Shown: in pieces, positions 9,103 through 18,520 of the stretch
Layout of the letters: each line of letters starts with the position of its first letter
Position numbering within the stretch: position 1 is the stretch's first letter
Assembly (NCBI GenBank): GCA_022823145.1
Contig: JAJDXS010000080.1
Span: 1-64,000, forward strand
Length of the DNA: 64,000 bases
Direction: 5' to 3'
Origin: Gemmatimonadota bacterium
GTDB taxonomy: Bacteria > Gemmatimonadota > Gemmatimonadetes > Longimicrobiales > Gaopeijiaceae
Translations under genes and position numbers: made by a program
Notes under the pieces: model-generated
Database searches by the model: none
The model's input: only the letters and a program-made list of their open reading frames with translations
Told to the model about the DNA's origin: nothing

Positions 9103-10416
9103 ATGGCCAATCCGATCCCGAATCTGTTTCGGGCTCCAGAGCTGAAGAGCAAGATCCTCTTCACGCTCTTCATCATGCTGGTTTACCGGATCGGATCTCA
9201 CATCACGGTTCCGGGTGTGGACGTCGGGGCTCTCCAGCAGCTGGCCGGCCAGTTCTCACAGACGTTTCTCGGCGTCTACGACATGTTCGTCGGCGGGGGG
9301 CTCAGCCGGGCGACGATCCTCGCACTCGGGATCATGCCCTACATCTCCGCGAGCATCATGTTCCAGTTGCTGGCGGCGGTCTTCCCCACGGTGGAAAAGC
9401 TCCAGAAGGAGGGTGAACAGGGTCGCAAGAAGCTGACTCAGTGGACCCGATACACGACCGTTCTGCTGTGCGTGATCCAGGCCTTCGCCTACGCGAACTT
9501 CCTGCAGGGACTGGGCAGCGCCGTGCCCGCTCCGGGGGGGTCCTTCGTATTCACCACGGTTGTAACGCTCACGGTCGGCGGCGTTTTCGTGATGTGGCTG
9601 GGTGAGCAGATCACGGAGCACGGCGTGGGCAACGGCATGTCGCTGATGATCTTCTTCTCGATCATCCAGGGCTTTCCGGGGGCCATTGCGCGAACCTGGG
9701 AATCGCTCATGGTGGGCGAGATCGGCCTGTTCGCGGTCATCGTTCTCCTGGGCATCCTTGTGGGGATCACGGCCGGTGTCGTGGGCATGACGATGGCGGC
9801 CCGCAGAATCCCGGTGCAGATCCCCCGCAAGGTGGTCGGACGGGGGCGCATCCGAGAAGGCCAGAAGAGCCACATCCCCCTGCGCATCAACTCTGCGGGC
9901 GTGATGCCGATCATCTTCGCCCAGTCTTTCATCGTAGTCCCGGGGACGCTCGCGGCGTTCAGTTCGATCGGCTTCATATCCGACCTGGCGGCCATCTTCC
10001 AGCCGGGGAACTGGGCCTACTACATCACGTATGCGGTCCTGATCATCTTCTTCACGTATTTCTACACGGCGATCATCTTCAATCCGGTGGATCTCGCGGA
10101 GAATCTGAAGAAGCAGGGTGCGTTCATCCCCGGTGTCAAACCCGGGGCCCGCACGGCCGAATACATCGACCGGATCCTCACCCGGGTCACCCTGCCGGGC
10201 TCGATGTACCTCGCGTTCATCGCCCTCGTGCCCTTCTTCATCTTCGATATCTTCGGCATTCAGAACTTCGCGTTTGGAGGCACGAGTCTCCTGATCGTCG
10301 TCGGAGTCGGTCTCGACACGGTTCAGCAGGCACAGCAGCACCTGCTTCTGCGCCACTACGACGGTTTCATGAAGAAGGGCCGGGTCAAGATGCGCGGTCG
10401 CCAGCGGTACATGTAG
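9103..10416 (+). CDS. secY: Preprotein translocase subunit SecY
   Basis: SecY is the channel-forming subunit of the Sec translocon in the inner membrane and works with SecA, also encoded in this window. The 437-residue protein has about ten hydrophobic helices. It has the N-terminal KSKILFTLFIMLVYRIGSHI, the plug-region FVGGGLSRATILALGIMPYISASI, and RINSAGVMPIIFAQSF. The C-terminal loop GVKPGARTAEYIDRILTRVT is where SecA contacts the channel. Length is standard, and it lies between rplO and adk as in many spc operons. Confidence 0.97.
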   Translation: MANPIPNLFRAPELKSKILFTLFIMLVYRIGSHITVPGVDVGALQQLAGQFSQTFLGVYDMFVGGGLSRATILALGIMPYISASIMFQLLAAVFPTVEKLQKEGEQGRKKLTQWTRYTTVLLCVIQAFAYANFLQGLGSAVPAPGGSFVFTTVVTLTVGGVFVMWLGEQITEHGVGNGMSLMIFFSIIQGFPGAIARTWESLMVGEIGLFAVIVLLGILVGITAGVVGMTMAARRIPVQIPRKVVGRGRIREGQKSHIPLRINSAGVMPIIFAQSFIVVPGTLAAFSSIGFISDLAAIFQPGNWAYYITYAVLIIFFTYFYTAIIFNPVDLAENLKKQGAFIPGVKPGARTAEYIDRILTRVTLPGSMYLAFIALVPFFIFDIFGIQNFAFGGTSLLIVVGVGLDTVQQAQQHLLLRHYDGFMKKGRVKMRGRQRYM

Positions 10417-10442
10417 GGAACCGTTTGGTGGAATCCGCCGGC

Positions 10443-11084
10443 ATGATCGTCGTCCTCCTGGGGTCTCCAGGGGTTGGCAAGGGTACGCAGGGGGTTCGCC
10501 TCAGCCGGACTCTGGGCTGGTCCCACGTTTCGACGGGCGACCTGTTGCGGGCTGCTCTGAGGCAGGGGACCGCGCTTGGTCTGGAAGCCCGCAAGTACAT
10601 GGACGCAGGCGAACTCGTCCCCGACGGAGTGATCGTCGACCTGGTACGGGAGCATCTGGCTGGCCTGGACCCCGCGCGCGGTGTCGTTTTCGACGGCTTC
10701 CCCCGTACAGTCGCCCAGGCCGAAGCACTGGACGCGGTACTGGCCTCGGCGGGCCGGACGGTGGACCGCGTCGCGCTCCTCGAAGCCGACGATGCGATTC
10801 TCTTCAAGCGGATCTCGGGGCGCCGGTCGTCACCTTCGGGGCGCGTCTACAACATCTACTTCGATCCTCCCCGCAAGGACGGCCTCTGCGACGACACCGG
10901 CGAGCGGCTGATACATCGGGCCGACGATCAGCCGGATACCGTGCGCACCCGTCTTGGGGTCTACCGGGAAACCACAGCCCCCCTTGTCGGATACTACGAT
11001 GTCAACGACCGGCTGGCTCGGGTAGACGGCGCGGGCGGCATCGACGAGGTCCAGGCGGCTCTGCGAGCCGCAGTGGGGGTTTAG
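10443..11084 (+). CDS. adk: Adenylate kinase
   Basis: Adenylate kinase converts AMP + ATP to two ADP in the cytosol. The P-loop is GSPGVGKGTQ (residues about 7-16), the AMP-binding region has STGDLLRAAL, and GFPRT follows near residue 85. The LID segment (RRSSPSGRVYNIYFDPPRKDGLCDDTGERLIHR) has the long-form layout but keeps only one Cys. It should therefore lack the structural zinc of four-Cys LIDs. The ORF track begins at an upstream TTG (10425); ATG 10443 gives the canonical N-terminus. map follows after 3 bp. Confidence 0.95.
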   Translation: MIVVLLGSPGVGKGTQGVRLSRTLGWSHVSTGDLLRAALRQGTALGLEARKYMDAGELVPDGVIVDLVREHLAGLDPARGVVFDGFPRTVAQAEALDAVLASAGRTVDRVALLEADDAILFKRISGRRSSPSGRVYNIYFDPPRKDGLCDDTGERLIHRADDQPDTVRTRLGVYRETTAPLVGYYDVNDRLARVDGAGGIDEVQAALRAAVGV

Positions 11085-11087
11085 CGG

Positions 11088-11954
11088 ATGGCAGCAAGAA
11101 AGCGGGCCGCCGCGATACACCTGAAATCGACGGCCGAGATCGACGCGATCGCGAGGAGCGGTGCGATCATCTCGGCGCTGTTCGCCGAACTCGAGCCGCG
11201 CGTACATCCAGGGGTCACGACGGCGGCACTGGATCGCTTCGCCGACACCTACATCCGCTCGCATGACGGGGCAGTGCCCGCATTCAAGGGTCTCTATGGA
11301 TTCCCGGGCAGTGCCTGCATCAGCGTCAATGCCGAGGTCGTGCACGGGATCCCGAGGAGACGGCGGCTGCGTCAGGGAGACATCGTATCGATCGACGTCG
11401 GAGTCAGGCAGGGGGGTTGGTGTGCCGACTCCGCCTATACGTTCCCGGTTGGTGAGATCGGCGATGATGCTGCGCACCTCCTTGCGGTTACTCGCGACGC
11501 CCTTCGGCTCGCGGTCGCGGCGGCCAGGCCCGACCACCATGTGGGCGACATCGGAGCCGCGGTCGTGAACAGGGTGCGTGGAACCGGGCTCGCGATCATT
11601 CGTGACCTCGTGGGCCACGGGGTCGGCCGCCAGATTCACGAAGAACCCCAGGTACCCAACCGGGGGCGTGCGGGATGCGGCGTGCGCCTTCAAACCGGGA
11701 TGGTTCTGGCGATTGAGCCCATGTTGTCGGCCGGAACGGAAGAGATCGTAACGCTTGCCGACCGATGGACCGTCACCACAGCCGATGGTCGTCTTTCGGC
11801 GCACTTCGAACATACCGTGGCGGTTTCGGCGGATGGCCCGGCCATCCTGACCGGAGGCGGCATCTGGGATCGGCCCGGAGCACCGAACCGTGGGGACCAG
11901 CAGCCCGCAACCGGGGTCGGCACGCGTCTGACCACTACCGCCAGGAATCGGTGA
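11088..11954 (+). CDS. map: Type I methionine aminopeptidase
   Basis: Removes the initiator methionine from nascent proteins with a two-metal site. All metal ligands are visible: Asp in VSIDVG, Asp in CADSAYTF, His in [12 protein letters not shown], Glu in AIEPML, and Glu in HFEHTVAV. The 288-residue product has an extra tail of about 35 residues rich in Gly, Pro and Thr beyond the catalytic domain. It sits after adk as in Bacillus-type spc/alpha clusters, but the next gene is not infA. Confidence 0.95.
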   Translation: MAARKRAAAIHLKSTAEIDAIARSGAIISALFAELEPRVHPGVTTAALDRFADTYIRSHDGAVPAFKGLYGFPGSACISVNAEVVHGIPRRRRLRQGDIVSIDVGVRQGGWCADSAYTFPVGEIGDDAAHLLAVTRDALRLAVAAARPDHHVGDIGAAVVNRVRGTGLAIIRDLVGHGVGRQIHEEPQVPNRGRAGCGVRLQTGMVLAIEPMLSAGTEEIVTLADRWTVTTADGRLSAHFEHTVAVSADGPAILTGGGIWDRPGAPNRGDQQPATGVGTRLTTTARNR

Positions 11955-12022
11955 TGATTACCTTAATAAGCTATGCCCCGAACGAATATCCCGACCCGAT
12001 CAGGAGGGTTTGGAGCCAGTGA
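11954..12022 (+). CDS. Possible 22-residue coupled small ORF in the infA slot
   Basis: A short reading frame, [22 protein letters not shown], begins on an ATG overlapping the map stop (TGATG) and ends on a TGA overlapping the rpmJ GTG start (GTGA). It spans the whole map-rpmJ gap and contains the AGGAGG that serves rpmJ. It resembles no known protein to me. It may be a true small protein, a coupling ORF that carries ribosomes to rpmJ, or chance. The first codons are distinctly AT-rich compared with the flanks. Confidence 0.3.
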   Translation: MITLISYAPNEYPDPIRRVWSQ

Positions 12023-12135
12023 AAGTAAGGACCAGCGTAAAGCCGATGTGTGAGTACTGCCGTGTCATTCGCCGCCGCGGGGTGGTACGCGTGATCTGCA
12101 GCCGGAATGCACGCCACAAGCAGCGACAAGGCTAG
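12019..12135 (+). CDS. rpmJ: 50S ribosomal protein L36
   Basis: L36 is the smallest 50S protein. This 38-residue ORF is missing from the supplied track because it is too short. It begins GTG ([14 protein letters not shown]) and has the zinc-binding form: Cys11, Cys14, Cys27 and His33. An AGGAGG lies about 11 bases upstream. It is in the standard position before rpsM. Confidence 0.95.
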   Translation: MKVRTSVKPMCEYCRVIRRRGVVRVICSRNARHKQRQG

Positions 12136-12143
12136 AACCGGAC

Positions 12144-12524
12144 ATGGCACGAATCGCGGGCGTCGACCTGCCCAGAGGCAAGCGCATCGAGATAGCGCTG
12201 ACGTACATCTTCGGTGTGGGTGCGACTCGATCGAGAGAAATCCTGGATGCGGTGGGGATCGATCCGAATCGGCGTACCTACGAATTGAGCGACGAGGACG
12301 CCAGTCGACTCCGGGTGGAGATCGAGTCCAACTACAAGGTCGAGGGCGCCCTGCGCACCGAAGTCTCCATGAACATCAAGCGGCTCATGGACATCGGCTG
12401 CTACAGGGGTCTCCGGCACCGACGGGGACTGCCGGTGAGGGGCCAGCGGACCCACACGAACGCCCGGACCAAGAAGGGCCCGCGGCGGGCCATCGCCGGT
12501 AAGAAGAAGGCGCCCAAGAAGTAG
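12144..12524 (+). CDS. rpsM: 30S ribosomal protein S13
   Basis: S13 of the small-subunit head contacts P-site tRNA and forms inter-subunit bridges. The 126-residue protein begins [24 protein letters not shown] and contains [28 protein letters not shown], both hallmarks. The basic tail (GKKKAPKK) is typical. It starts 8 bp after rpmJ. Confidence 0.97.
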   Translation: MARIAGVDLPRGKRIEIALTYIFGVGATRSREILDAVGIDPNRRTYELSDEDASRLRVEIESNYKVEGALRTEVSMNIKRLMDIGCYRGLRHRRGLPVRGQRTHTNARTKKGPRRAIAGKKKAPKK

Positions 12525-12566
12525 CGGGATTCACTGTGACGCCATTCCAGGGAGGAAGGTAGTCGT

Positions 12567-12959
12567 TTGGCCAGCCCCAGATCGACCAGAGCCAGGAAGA
12601 CCAAGAAGGTCGTGGAGTCCGACGGTGTAGCTCACATCAAGGCGACCTTCAACAATACGCTCATCACGATCGCCGACAAGGCAGGGAACGCACTCGTCTG
12701 GGCCTCTGCCGGAACAGCCGGGTTCAAGGGATCGAAGAAGTCGACCCCATTCGCCGCTACGATGGCGGCGGAGCAGGCTGGCAGGGAGGCGGTCGCCATG
12801 GGAGTCCGCAATGTGGTGGTTCGGGTGCAGGGTCCCGGGTCCGGCCGCGAATCCGCGATACAGGCTCTCGCCGCCGCAGGTCTGAACATCCAGTCGATCC
12901 ACGACGTTACGCCGCTGCCCCACAATGGGTGCCGGCCACCAAAGAAACGCCGCGTCTGA
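12567..12959 (+). CDS. rpsK: 30S ribosomal protein S11
   Basis: S11 lies on the platform and helps bind mRNA near the exit. The 130-residue product contains [35 protein letters not shown] and the C-terminal [18 protein letters not shown], all diagnostic. It starts at TTG. The start is supported by a strong GGGAGGAAGG about 8 bases upstream. Confidence 0.97.
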   Translation: MASPRSTRARKTKKVVESDGVAHIKATFNNTLITIADKAGNALVWASAGTAGFKGSKKSTPFAATMAAEQAGREAVAMGVRNVVVRVQGPGSGRESAIQALAAAGLNIQSIHDVTPLPHNGCRPPKKRRV

Positions 12960-12975
12960 CGGAAGAAACCAGTTC

Positions 12976-13611
12976 ATGGCACGATATACAGGTCCGGTTT
13001 GCAAGCAGTGCCGCCGGGAGGGACAGAAGCTCTTTCTCAAGGGCACGAAGTGCTACACCGAGAAGTGTCCGGTCGAACGCCGCCAGTATCCGCCGGGACA
13101 CCTTGGTCCTGCCGCTGCGCGGCGGCGCAAGCAGTCCGACTACGCCGTCCAGCTGCGGGAAAAGCAGAAGGTCAAGCGAATGTACGGCCTTCACGAGAAG
13201 CAGTTCCGCAACCTGTTCACGTATGCAGCCGGAAGGCCCGGGGTCACCGGCGAAAACCTCATCGTTGCGCTTGAAAGCCGATTGGACAACGTGGTTTTCC
13301 GCCTCGGTCTGGCCGCCAACCGGCGACAGGCTCGGCAGTTGGTCCGCCATCGACATGTTCAGGTCAACGGCGCGACGGTGAACATCCCGAGCTACCGGCT
13401 GGCCGCGGGAGACGAGGTCGCACTGCGAGAGGGATCCCGCGAACTCGACGTGGTGGAAGCCAGTCTCGGTGCCCGTTCACGTCCCCAGCTGCTCGACTGG
13501 CTGGCCCTTGACGAGAAGAACCGGGTCGGCCGAGTGGTGAGGAAACCCACGCGCGGCGAGGTCCCGCTTGCCGCGCAGGAACAGCTGATCGTCGAACTCT
13601 ATTCCAAGTAG
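12976..13611 (+). CDS. rpsD: 30S ribosomal protein S4 (zinc-finger form)
   Basis: S4 is a primary 16S binder and, in E. coli, represses the alpha operon. The 211-residue protein from ATG 12976 begins MARYTGPVCKQCRREG and has a four-Cys site (CKQC then CYTEKC). This makes it the zinc-containing C+ type. The S4/RNA-binding domain includes ESRLDNVVFRLGLAANRRQARQLVRH. The track's extra 17 N-terminal residues from 12925 are read-in. Confidence 0.97.
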   Translation: MARYTGPVCKQCRREGQKLFLKGTKCYTEKCPVERRQYPPGHLGPAAARRRKQSDYAVQLREKQKVKRMYGLHEKQFRNLFTYAAGRPGVTGENLIVALESRLDNVVFRLGLAANRRQARQLVRHRHVQVNGATVNIPSYRLAAGDEVALREGSRELDVVEASLGARSRPQLLDWLALDEKNRVGRVVRKPTRGEVPLAAQEQLIVELYSK

Positions 13612-13686
13612 GTATGGGCGGGTGGGTCCGACCCGACCTTGCCCATCGACCCGCGAACACTTGAACGCCACCAGGGGGACACAGAG

Positions 13687-14730
13687 TTGAGTCTGGAGAT
13701 TGATCTTACCGGCCTCGTGCTGCCGGAACGCGTAGAAATCGCAAAAGTGTCGGAGGACGGTCAGTCGGCGGATTTCGTCCTGGAACCTCTGGAGCGTGGA
13801 TATGGACATACGCTGGGCAACTCCGTCCGCCGCGTGCTGCTGTCCTCTCTCCGCGGGACGGCGGTGTGGGCGTTTCGGATCGGCAACGTCGTCCACGAAC
13901 ATCAGACGATTCCGTCCGTGGTCGAGGATGTCCACCAGGTCATCCAGAATCTGAAATACCTCGTGCTGAGCATGGACGACGATGTGGATGAAGCGGTCCT
14001 GGAGATCCGTGCCGCCAAGGCCGGGCCGGTCACGGCCGCCATGATCCGGGGACCCGCGTCGGTCACGATCCACGATCCCGACCATCACATCCTCACGCTG
14101 GCCGAAGACGTCGAAGTGAACATCGAACTCCATGTCAACAAGGGACGAGGGTTCGTGCTTGCGGACCAGCACCCGGTGCCAAGGAGCTCTCCCGTGGATC
14201 TCGTTCGCATCGACGCCATCTACAATCCGGTCCTCCGTGCCAACTTCACGGTTGAGGAGACCAGAGTGGGGCAGCGCACGGACTTCGACCGCCTTACGGT
14301 TCACGTGGAGACGGACGGGTCCATCGATCCCGAGAGCGCGACCCGCTATTCGGCGGAGCTCGTTCGAAGGCACCTGGAGTACATGCTCTACTTCACGGAA
14401 GGCGGCCCTCCAAGAGCCACGACGGTCGAGGCGGTGCCCGTTCCGCCACAGATGGCCAGGCTCTTCGAGACTTCGGTCGATGATCTTGCAGAACTGGCCA
14501 TGCGCTCTCGCAACTTTCTGAAGCGAGAGTCCATCAACACGCTGGGCGATCTGGTGAGCCGCACGGAGGCCGAGATACTGTCGATAGAGAAACTCGGCAA
14601 GAAGGCGGTCAAGGAAATCTATGATCTCCTGGATGAGCACGGCCTTCGCTTCGGAATCAAGGTGGAACGTCGCGACGATGGGCGTCTCTTCTTCATCGAG
14701 GAGAAGACTCCTGCCGGGGCAGGCGAATAG
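13687..14730 (+). CDS. rpoA: DNA-directed RNA polymerase alpha subunit
   Basis: Alpha dimerises to nucleate RNA polymerase assembly and reads UP elements and activators. The N-terminal domain carries [20 protein letters not shown], and the C-terminal domain carries [26 protein letters not shown]. It ends in an acidic/Gly tail. TTG 13687 ([17 protein letters not shown], 347 residues) is preceded by AGGGGGAC and preferred over TTG 13639 in the track. It sits between rpsD and rplQ, the standard alpha-operon place. Confidence 0.96.
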   Translation: MSLEIDLTGLVLPERVEIAKVSEDGQSADFVLEPLERGYGHTLGNSVRRVLLSSLRGTAVWAFRIGNVVHEHQTIPSVVEDVHQVIQNLKYLVLSMDDDVDEAVLEIRAAKAGPVTAAMIRGPASVTIHDPDHHILTLAEDVEVNIELHVNKGRGFVLADQHPVPRSSPVDLVRIDAIYNPVLRANFTVEETRVGQRTDFDRLTVHVETDGSIDPESATRYSAELVRRHLEYMLYFTEGGPPRATTVEAVPVPPQMARLFETSVDDLAELAMRSRNFLKRESINTLGDLVSRTEAEILSIEKLGKKAVKEIYDLLDEHGLRFGIKVERRDDGRLFFIEEKTPAGAGE

Positions 14731-14759
14731 AGGGCTTCCGGACCAGGGAACGAGAAACC

Positions 14760-15113
14760 ATGCGCCACAGGAAAAAGGGCAGGGGCCTGTCGCGGTCCCC
14801 GAGCCATCGAAAAGCGTTGCTGAGGAACATGGCGACATCGCTCTTTCGACACGAGCGGATCAGCACGACGACGGCCAGGGCCAAGGAACTGCGCCCGTAC
14901 GCAGAACGGTTGATCAGCCTCGCAAAGCGGGGCGACCTTCACGCGCGCCGGCTCGCGGCGCGGCGGATCGCGGACCGCGAGGTCCTGGGGAAGCTCTTCG
15001 ACGATCTGGGTCCGCGCTACAACGAACGGCCCGGGGGGTACACCCGCATCCTGAAGCTCGGGACACGCAAGGGCGACGGTGCGGATATGGCGCTGATCGA
15101 GTTGGTAGATTAG
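14760..15113 (+). CDS. rplQ: 50S ribosomal protein L17
   Basis: L17 lies near the exit tunnel. The 117-residue protein begins [28 protein letters not shown]. It has [21 protein letters not shown] and ends [21 protein letters not shown], all diagnostic. It is the last ribosomal gene of the cluster. Confidence 0.97.
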   Translation: MRHRKKGRGLSRSPSHRKALLRNMATSLFRHERISTTTARAKELRPYAERLISLAKRGDLHARRLAARRIADREVLGKLFDDLGPRYNERPGGYTRILKLGTRKGDGADMALIELVD

Positions 15114-15130
15114 AATCTCGCGGTGTACGA

Positions 15131-15145
15131 AGCCCGGATCGGGCT
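15131..15145 (+). terminator. Short GC hairpin after rplQ (weak terminator candidate)
   Basis: AGCCCG-GAT-CGGGCT forms a perfect 6-bp stem 18 bases after the rplQ stop, at the end of the ribosomal superoperon. There is no T-run after it, so rho-independent termination is not proven. It may instead be an mRNA-stabilising hairpin. Confidence 0.3.
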
Positions 15146-15182
15146 CTTCGGTTCCAGACCCTAACACGGATGAGGAAGGCAG

Positions 15183-15716
15183 ATGGCAACGGTCCTGAAA
15201 TCCCGCGCGGGAGCGGCGAAGTTGGGTACTCCGCTGATGATACTGTGCTTCTTGGCGATCGGCGGCTTTCTGTACTGGCTTTCCGTCACGGCCGAACCTA
15301 CCGAGGTGGTGGTCGAGGAAGAACCCGAGGAGGACGTGGCGGTCAATGTCGTCGCGTTCGCGGACTTTTCTGCCGGGACGAGCAGCTACATCGGCGAGGA
15401 GATCACTTTGGAGGGGATCTCCGTCAGCAGCCTTCTGGGGCCTCAAGGCGCGTGGACGAGTCTGGAGAACGGCACTCCCTATCTGTTGCGCTTCATGGAG
15501 TCCGCCCTTGCCGACTCGGTCGAAATCGTCAGCGGCGGCTCAATAAACGTGACGGGCTCGGTCGTAGCCATGTCCGACTCGATTCTCGACGCATGGGAAG
15601 CCGTCGGCGGTTTTCCGCAGGCAGGCGATCGCATGCAGGCCGAATTCGCCCTCGACTTCATCGAAGTGACTTCGGTCTCCGACGCCCAGGGCGGGTCCGA
15701 CGACTCCTCTTCCTGA
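15183..15716 (+). CDS. Single-pass membrane-anchored protein, unknown function
   Basis: A 177-residue protein I do not recognise. A hydrophobic helix (PLMILCFLAIGGFLYWLSV, residues about 17-35) follows a short basic N-terminus, so the rest probably lies outside the cytosol. An acidic linker follows (EVVVEEEPEEDVAV), then a region with ITLEGISVSSL and a repeated GSxNVTGSVVAM-like strand pattern that could be a small OB-like beta domain. The tail is Asp/Ser-rich. A GAGGAAGG motif precedes the ATG. It stands alone between rplQ and sugar-nucleotide genes. Confidence 0.75.
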   Translation: MATVLKSRAGAAKLGTPLMILCFLAIGGFLYWLSVTAEPTEVVVEEEPEEDVAVNVVAFADFSAGTSSYIGEEITLEGISVSSLLGPQGAWTSLENGTPYLLRFMESALADSVEIVSGGSINVTGSVVAMSDSILDAWEAVGGFPQAGDRMQAEFALDFIEVTSVSDAQGGSDDSSS

Positions 15717-15809
15717 ACGGCGGTCAAGCCGGATCGGAAGCGCGCGGTTGATCCACGCTGGGTCACCGGCAAGGCGATTCGGGATCTGCCTGCGGATGGT
15801 CGGGACTCG

Positions 15810-17123
15810 ATGAACCCCGAATCTGCCCGGGCGGACACCTTCGGGGTGGTCGGGTTGGGATATGTCGGGCTTCCCCTCGCCATTCAAGCCGCGGCAGAGG
15901 GTGTCCGGATCGTGGGATTCGATGTTGACACCCGGGTCGTCGATGGCGTCAACGCCGGGCACAGCCATATATCGGACCTGACCGACGACGACGTGAGTGC
16001 GGCGCGCCGCAGCGGTCTGCTCGAAGCGACGTCGGATACGACACGCCTCTCGGAGTGTGCCGCGATTGCCATCTGCGTTCCGACGCCGCTCTCCAGCACC
16101 CGCGATCCGGACATCACCGCAATCCTCGCCGCGGCCAATGCCGTGGCGGAGGCGCTGGTGGCCGGTCAACTGATCGTCCTGGAGTCCACGACCTATCCCG
16201 GCACGACGCGTGAAGTCGTGCTGCCCATCCTGCGGCAGGGCGGCCTGGAGGTGGGCGAGGACTTCTTCCTCTGCTTCTCGCCCGAGCGGGTGGATCCGGG
16301 CAACCCGATCTGGAAGACGGGCAACACGCCCAAGGTCATCGGCGGCATCACACACCGGTGTACCGAAGCAGGCAGGGATTTCTATTCACGTTTCGTGGAC
16401 CGGATGGTCGCGGTCTCTTCGGCCGAGGCCGCCGAATTGACCAAGATTCTGGAGAACGCCTTCCGGGCCGTGAACATCGGGCTCGTAAACGAAATGGCGG
16501 TCATCGCGGACAGGCTCGGGCTGGACATCTGGGAGGTGATCGACGCCGCGGCGACCAAGCCGTTCGGGTTCATGAGATTCACCCCAGGTCCCGGACTGGG
16601 TGGGCACTGTCTTCCGGTGGACCCGCACTATCTCTCCTGGAAGATGCGGACACTGGACTACCGCACGCGCTTCATCGACACGGCGTCGGAAATCAACGCG
16701 GAAATGCCGACCTTCGTCGTGGGGAAGGTGAGGGATGCACTGAACGGTGCGCGCAAACCCGTCAACGGCTCACGAGTCCTCCTGCTTGGGGTCGCCTACA
16801 AGAAGGATGTGGACGATGTTCGCGAGTCGCCCGCGATGGCGGTCCTCGAGCTGCTTGAGCGGGACGGAGCAGAGGTCTGCTACCACGATCCGCACGTCCC
16901 TCGATGGAACCTGCCGGACGGCCGGTCCAGGGAGTCGGTGCCCCTCGTAGACAGCCTGTTCAACGAGACCGACATCGTCGTGATCGTCACGGATCACTCG
17001 AGCTTCGATGCACGGCGTATCTTTCGGCGATCGAAGCTCCTGGTAGACGCACGAAACCTGACTGGCTCGGTCCCCGAAGCGGTCGATACCGCGCGGCCAC
17101 AGCGGTGGATCGTGAAGGGGTGA
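15810..17123 (+). CDS. wbpA: UDP-N-acetylhexosamine 6-dehydrogenase (WbpA/TviB family)
   Basis: Oxidises C-6 of a UDP-N-acetylhexosamine to the uronic acid using NAD+, giving precursors for surface polysaccharides. Evidence is the N-terminal Rossmann motif GLGYVGLPLA (residues about 13-22), SPERVDPGNP, the catalytic-Cys motif GPGLGGHCLPVDPHYL, and the C-terminal VAYKKDVDDVRESPA. These distinguish it from the UDP-glucose dehydrogenase downstream. The 437-residue length is normal. The exact HexNAc substrate cannot be read from sequence. Downstream lie two more UDP-sugar enzymes. Confidence 0.9.
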   Translation: MNPESARADTFGVVGLGYVGLPLAIQAAAEGVRIVGFDVDTRVVDGVNAGHSHISDLTDDDVSAARRSGLLEATSDTTRLSECAAIAICVPTPLSSTRDPDITAILAAANAVAEALVAGQLIVLESTTYPGTTREVVLPILRQGGLEVGEDFFLCFSPERVDPGNPIWKTGNTPKVIGGITHRCTEAGRDFYSRFVDRMVAVSSAEAAELTKILENAFRAVNIGLVNEMAVIADRLGLDIWEVIDAAATKPFGFMRFTPGPGLGGHCLPVDPHYLSWKMRTLDYRTRFIDTASEINAEMPTFVVGKVRDALNGARKPVNGSRVLLLGVAYKKDVDDVRESPAMAVLELLERDGAEVCYHDPHVPRWNLPDGRSRESVPLVDSLFNETDIVVIVTDHSSFDARRIFRRSKLLVDARNLTGSVPEAVDTARPQRWIVKG

Positions 17124-17190
17124 GGCTGCAACCAACAGCATCCGACCTCCCTGCCGTCGGTTCCCAAGCGCGGATTCAACTGGGGGTTTC

Positions 17191-18516
17191 ATGAAGATTG
17201 CAGTGCTCGGCAGCGGATATGTCGGGCTCACCACGGGTGCGTGCCTTGCCGAGACCGGCAATGACGTGATCTGCACGGACATCCGCCGGGACAGGATCGA
17301 TGCTCTAAGGAATGGAGAGATCCCGTTTTTCGAGCCGGGTCTGCAATCACTGGTGGTGCAGAACGTGGCCGAAGGACGCCTCAAGTTCACCACCGACGTG
17401 GCCTGGGCAGTGCGCGAGTCCTACATCATATTCATCACGGTCGGAACCCCCACCGACGAAGATGATTCCGCGGATCTGCGTCACGTGATCGCGGCCGCCG
17501 GGGATGTCGGTCGCGCCATGGACGGCGAGAGAATCGTCATCACGAAGAGCACGGTCCCGGTTGGGACGGCCCGTCTGGTGCGTGAGGCGATCGAGGCCGA
17601 GACGGAGCACGCGGTTCGAGTCTGTTCCAATCCGGAATTCCTCAAGGAAGGCGCGGCGCTGAGCGACTTTCGCAAGCCGGACCGAGTGGTGCTGGGGGTC
17701 GACGACGAAGGGGCCGCCGAAGTGCTGCGAGACCTCTACGCACCGTTCGTACGGACCGGCAACGAGATCCTGGTCATGGACATCGCCTCTGCCGAAATCA
17801 CCAAGTATGCCGCCAATTCCATGCTCGCGGCCCGTATAAGCTTCATGAACTCGATCGCCCGCCTTTGCGAACGGACCGGTGCCGACGTGGACATGGTGCG
17901 CATCGGCGTGGGTTCGGACCGCCGGATCGGCCCTACTTTCCTCTTCCCCGGGGTGGGGTACGGGGGTTCCTGCTTCCCCAAGGACGTCAAGGCTCTGGCG
18001 CGAAACATGAAGCGAATGGAGGTGGATGCCTCCATGCTCGATGCCGTCGAAGCGATCAACACCAGGCAGAAGCGCTGCCTCCTGGAGCGGTGCGTCGACC
18101 GTTTCGGGGACGACCTGACCGGCATGACCTTCGCGGTCTGGGGGCTGGCGTTCAAACCCAACACGGACGACATGCGGGAAGCGCCCAGCCTGGTGACGAT
18201 CCGCGGACTCCTGGATCGCGGCGCCAGGGTTGTCGCGCACGATCCGGTGGCGATGTCCCAGGCGCGTCGCATACTCGGCAACGCGATCGAGTACCGCGGC
18301 CTCAACTACGATGCCCTCGACGGTGCCGACGCCCTGATCATCCATACGGAGTGGAATCCGTACCGCAGGCCGGACTTCGCGCGGATCCGAACCTTGCTCA
18401 GGCGGCCGATCATCTTCGATGGACGGAATCTCTACTCCCCCGTCACCATGAGCGAACTCGGTTTCGAGTACTACTCGGTGGGACGGCCTCCCGCGCGTCC
18501 CCGAGAGGACGGCTAG
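17191..18516 (+). CDS. ugd: UDP-glucose 6-dehydrogenase
   Basis: Makes UDP-glucuronate from UDP-glucose with 2 NAD+. The 441-residue protein has the NAD motif [22 protein letters not shown], the substrate-binding [11 protein letters not shown], and the catalytic motif [16 protein letters not shown] with its nucleophilic Cys. It ends in the third-domain tract [16 protein letters not shown]. The next gene, 4 bp downstream, encodes an enzyme that consumes UDP-glucuronate, so the two should act in sequence. Confidence 0.93.
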   Translation: MKIAVLGSGYVGLTTGACLAETGNDVICTDIRRDRIDALRNGEIPFFEPGLQSLVVQNVAEGRLKFTTDVAWAVRESYIIFITVGTPTDEDDSADLRHVIAAAGDVGRAMDGERIVITKSTVPVGTARLVREAIEAETEHAVRVCSNPEFLKEGAALSDFRKPDRVVLGVDDEGAAEVLRDLYAPFVRTGNEILVMDIASAEITKYAANSMLAARISFMNSIARLCERTGADVDMVRIGVGSDRRIGPTFLFPGVGYGGSCFPKDVKALARNMKRMEVDASMLDAVEAINTRQKRCLLERCVDRFGDDLTGMTFAVWGLAFKPNTDDMREAPSLVTIRGLLDRGARVVAHDPVAMSQARRILGNAIEYRGLNYDALDGADALIIHTEWNPYRRPDFARIRTLLRRPIIFDGRNLYSPVTMSELGFEYYSVGRPPARPREDG

Positions 18517-18520
18517 GCCG

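Noticed and set aside
15131-15150. Strong rho-independent terminator after rplQ
   Set aside because: A 6-bp stem is present but there is no T-run, so only a weak candidate was recorded.
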